Source: Serratia symbiotica str. 'Cinara cedri' (GTDB lineage: Bacteria > Pseudomonadota > Gammaproteobacteria > Enterobacterales > Enterobacteriaceae). From it: a stretch of 64,000 nt of DNA. The stretch covers positions 1,488,001-1,552,000 of the forward strand of contig CP002295.1 in assembly GCA_000238975.1 (NCBI GenBank), read 5' to 3'. Of this stretch, positions 60,821 through 64,000 are shown piece by piece. Each line of letters starts with the position of its first letter. The first letter of the stretch is position 1. The notes under the pieces were generated by a model. It was not told the origin of the DNA. It ran no database searches and saw nothing but the letters and a program-made list of their open reading frames with translations. The translations under genes were made by a program, and so were the position numbers.

Positions 60821-63800
60821 TAATAAATATATCTAATAGATAATTTAAATTTAAGTTGAATAACTAATATGGAAAATAAAACACCCACTCCAATAAAGTA
60901 CACTGCATATAATCATTTTCCGTAAACACCTAATCAAAAGCCTTGTTATTATTCTAATTATAATATAGTTGACTTAATTATCTGTCGTCATAAGAAGTAA
61001 ATAACGTAGAATACTCTATTGTTAATAAGCTTACTTATTGTATTATGCTAATAGTTATATCTATAATCACATCAATATATCTTATCACATCTAAACAGGA
61101 TTCTATCCACTAAAATAGTATATCTTATATATTATAGTTGGCAGTTTTTACGCGATACCACTTAGGCTCCACTAGAACACCCAGAATTAATATTATAAAA
61201 ACTAATATATTAATAGTGTTGATCTTAGTGGTGTTAATCTGTATTTAGTAGCATTAATCTTTATTAAGTCCTACTTCATATCCTTATATTTACAGTTAAG
61301 CAACACTAACAAAGCTAGTATCATCCCCTATAAGTAACCAGAGTTTGGTATTAATTATAGCTAATACTCTAATATTATTATATATAAATATATGATAATA
61401 TACGCTAATAACATTATCTATACTATGTAAAGATAGGATACATATTATTGTAATAAAAATTAAAATTCAGTCATTTATCTACAAAAATGCATATAAGCAT
61501 CTAAACTATATAACCTAGGTCCAATAAATACTTTCATTATATAAAATATATTTTATCTAGCTATAGCAACTATAGATACGCTAACATATTTTACAAAACA
61601 CTAAAATAGTTTATATTAAATACACTACTATTGATTACTTCCTGGTAATATAAAATAATTACAGTACCCTATGAATACTTTAATAAAAATAGCATAAACC
61701 ACTAATTATTTGACGCAGTTGCATAATTAAGATTAGCGTGACATACAAATTACTATTTACTATCTTAAATAAAAAATAGTCTTTATATACTTATCTATCA
61801 ATATAGCATGTTAATTAACTACAGATGGAACTCTATAAAATATGTGATATACACTAGTACACACTTATTAAGTATTAAGAAATGGTTCTATAAGGTGGTG
61901 TTTTGAAGAAAAAAATAATGATACATCATTATATTTTCACTAAAGATAGAAAGTAATTTACATCTAAATGGATAGAAAATGCTTTACCACTACCACTACT
62001 AAATTAATTATATACCTATGTAGTCTTAGTATATAAAATATAACACATACTAATAAACCACTATAGCAAATATCCAAGATGTCCTGCAGTACATTTAGTT
62101 AGATAGATCATCATTACTATAAGTGAAACTATAACCATAAAACTCAGAGATTAAAAACATAACATCTTAATCTGTATAACTTTATATATAACTTTATAAG
62201 TTCACTAAATAAAATTTATAATATATGCTAAATGATATTACCTTGCTAACTTATTAAGTAACATATCTAATGTAATAAAATTATTATAATAGAAAATTAC
62301 TATTATATGGTAAAATAAGGAATAGTAATATTTTTATCAAGTAAATATATAAGCTTAATTAAATTAAACTCTTAGGTAATAAATAATATCATATAATCAA
62401 AAACTACCATATGATATAACCATTAATATGTTTATAAAAATTTAAAAAATTCTGTATATAATAATAAAATTATAATAATTGAATTATACATCGTGAATTA
62501 TATCATAATTAAAGTCATTTAAACACTTAGTATAAATAATGTAAATAAAAATATTGTATTAAAAATAAACCAACCCATCATATTGCATAATATTAACACT
62601 ATGACTTTTAACACTACTATCAAATAGTATATAATAGATAACTTTACAATTCTCGAGCTATAAAAAAAATAGATAATAGCAATGTTATGATATCTTTGAA
62701 AATGAGAGAATTATATTTTTTATAATTTATTATAGTCTATATGTAGTATTTGTTAGATAAATAACAAGCAATAATATTGCTGATTATTTAATAAAATTAA
62801 AATAGAAATCTCTAATATCAACTACCCAAATTATTCAATATAACCTATAAGTTAAATGAATACTGTCCGCTATTACCAACTTATAATAGTTATAATTAGT
62901 AGGACAAAAAAACTTTTTCTATAACTTAGCTTTATTAAATTAAAACAGTAAAAGAATTAATATAAAATTATTTATAGAAATAAAAAATAATTTTTAAAAC
63001 AAGATAATAATACATATTATAAAACACCTATTAACAAAGTTAAAATAGTTATTACTAACTTTAAACTAATAGTAGTTTATATCAAAAATATATAACTTCA
63101 AATCACTAAGTGTATAATATCTATACTAAAATTTATCTAGTAATCTACTAGGCATTTATAATAACGACTATTATTTATATTATAGTTACTAATTTTTTAC
63201 GCACTAAAAATTATCAGATCCTCTCTCTTACCACTAGTAAATATAAATATAAGCTATAATATATAGATAATTATATAAAACACTTCTATCTTATCACGAC
63301 CGTGAATAGTAAGCATAAATATAAAAAATATAGATAGTGATTATGCACTATAGCCCTTAAGATAATAAATCAATAAAATACTTTCCTTAATTAATCATTA
63401 CTAAAACTCGGCTTTATAAATTTAAATAATCTATAAATACTAAGCATCACTTATAAAGATTGTAATTATGTCTCACAATCTATTTATAACCAAAAATATT
63501 AATAAACTTAACTATAATCGTAAAAAATAATCATCCATTTAAAACAAAAATAAATAAAAAAACAAAAAATATGTTCTAATTTTATTATCTAGTAGAAAAC
63601 TATACTATTATCTTTCTGCTAGAGCTATTACATAATGTATTTATTAATAATATTAAATAATCATATCTATTATTAAATAATAATTATTATTATTTATCTC
63701 TGTAGCATTATGTTAAGAAATACATAATCCAATAACTATTATATATTAACTAGTAGCTATTACCCAAAAATATTAAGATAATTTTAATGATTTAAAAAAT

Positions 63801-64000
63801 TTATTTCTAGTAAATACAAAATTATTAACATATATATTAAAAAATAATATTTATTAGCACTACTGTTAATTAGCAATAATTAATTATTTTAATATATACC
63901 CATGCTAGTAACCAATCAAAAACCTATTTACGGTATTACTAATAAACACTAAAATAAACACTGATTAGCGCAGTAATAAACAAATATAAGTTATAATCTT
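60821..64000. other. gene desert after uvrD
   Basis: 3.2 kb of AT-rich DNA to the window end with no intact gene. In E. coli corA follows uvrD; I looked for its conserved C-terminal GMN region and found nothing. No repeat or structure stands out. Confidence 0.6.

Overview
The window looks like part of the chromosome of a gammaproteobacterial insect endosymbiont from the Enterobacterales, probably Sodalis-allied. Proteins encoded by intact genes align almost end to end with my recollection of their E. coli counterparts, and gene order follows E. coli over long stretches. The DNA between genes is extremely AT-rich, holds no recognisable mobile elements, and makes up about half the window (intact genes add up to roughly 30 of 64 kb). 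Outside the ribosomal-protein clusters only about a quarter of the sequence is intact gene. This is a genome caught in mid-erosion: genes are dead but not yet deleted. The species cannot be named from the sequence alone.

Layout. 1-5.1 kb: damX and aroK flank a badly decayed aroB (the E. coli order is aroK-aroB-damX), followed by the transporter gene tsgA. 6.8-12.8 kb: fkpA, a decayed yheO, and the complete tusDCB tRNA-thiolation set. 12.8-17.4 kb: the str operon (rpsL-rpsG-fusA-tuf) with a consensus promoter and a clean terminator. 20.1-34 kb: the S10, spc and alpha ribosomal operons, all genes present in E. coli order, including the small rpmD and rpmJ; a leader with attenuator-like hairpins precedes rpsJ. 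37.2-40.2 kb: tpiA, sbp and pfkA (cdh lost). 46.8-50.9 kb: hemC-hemD intact, hemX and hemY as pseudogenes. 55-60.8 kb: the small lipoprotein gene lptM, then dapF, dead yigA, dead xerC, yigB and uvrD. The deserts at 7.6-11, 17.4-20.1, 34-37.2, 40.2-46.8, 50.9-54.6 and 60.8-64 kb carry no intact gene.

Function. What is kept is translation (ribosome, EF-G, EF-Tu, tRNA 2-thiolation), transcription (RpoA), protein export (SecY), one periplasmic chaperone, upper and middle glycolysis (PfkA, TpiA), sulfate binding (Sbp), and single steps of shikimate (AroK), lysine/peptidoglycan (DapF), flavin (YigB) and tetrapyrrole (HemC, HemD) synthesis. The dead aroB implies a broken shikimate pathway unless another genome in the host supplies dehydroquinate synthase. 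The dead xerC implies loss of XerCD dimer resolution.

I found no unknown multi-gene system. The most notable observations are: residual homology that lets dead genes be read inside the deserts (aroB, yheO, hemX, hemY, yigA, xerC, possibly cyaY and a tRNA-Thr); a recurring pattern of short perfect tandem duplications, three of them directly on the ribosome-binding regions of tusD, tusC and rpsM; a pure (GCAA)15 microsatellite; and a triosephosphate isomerase in which the near-invariant Ser of GHSERR is Phe.
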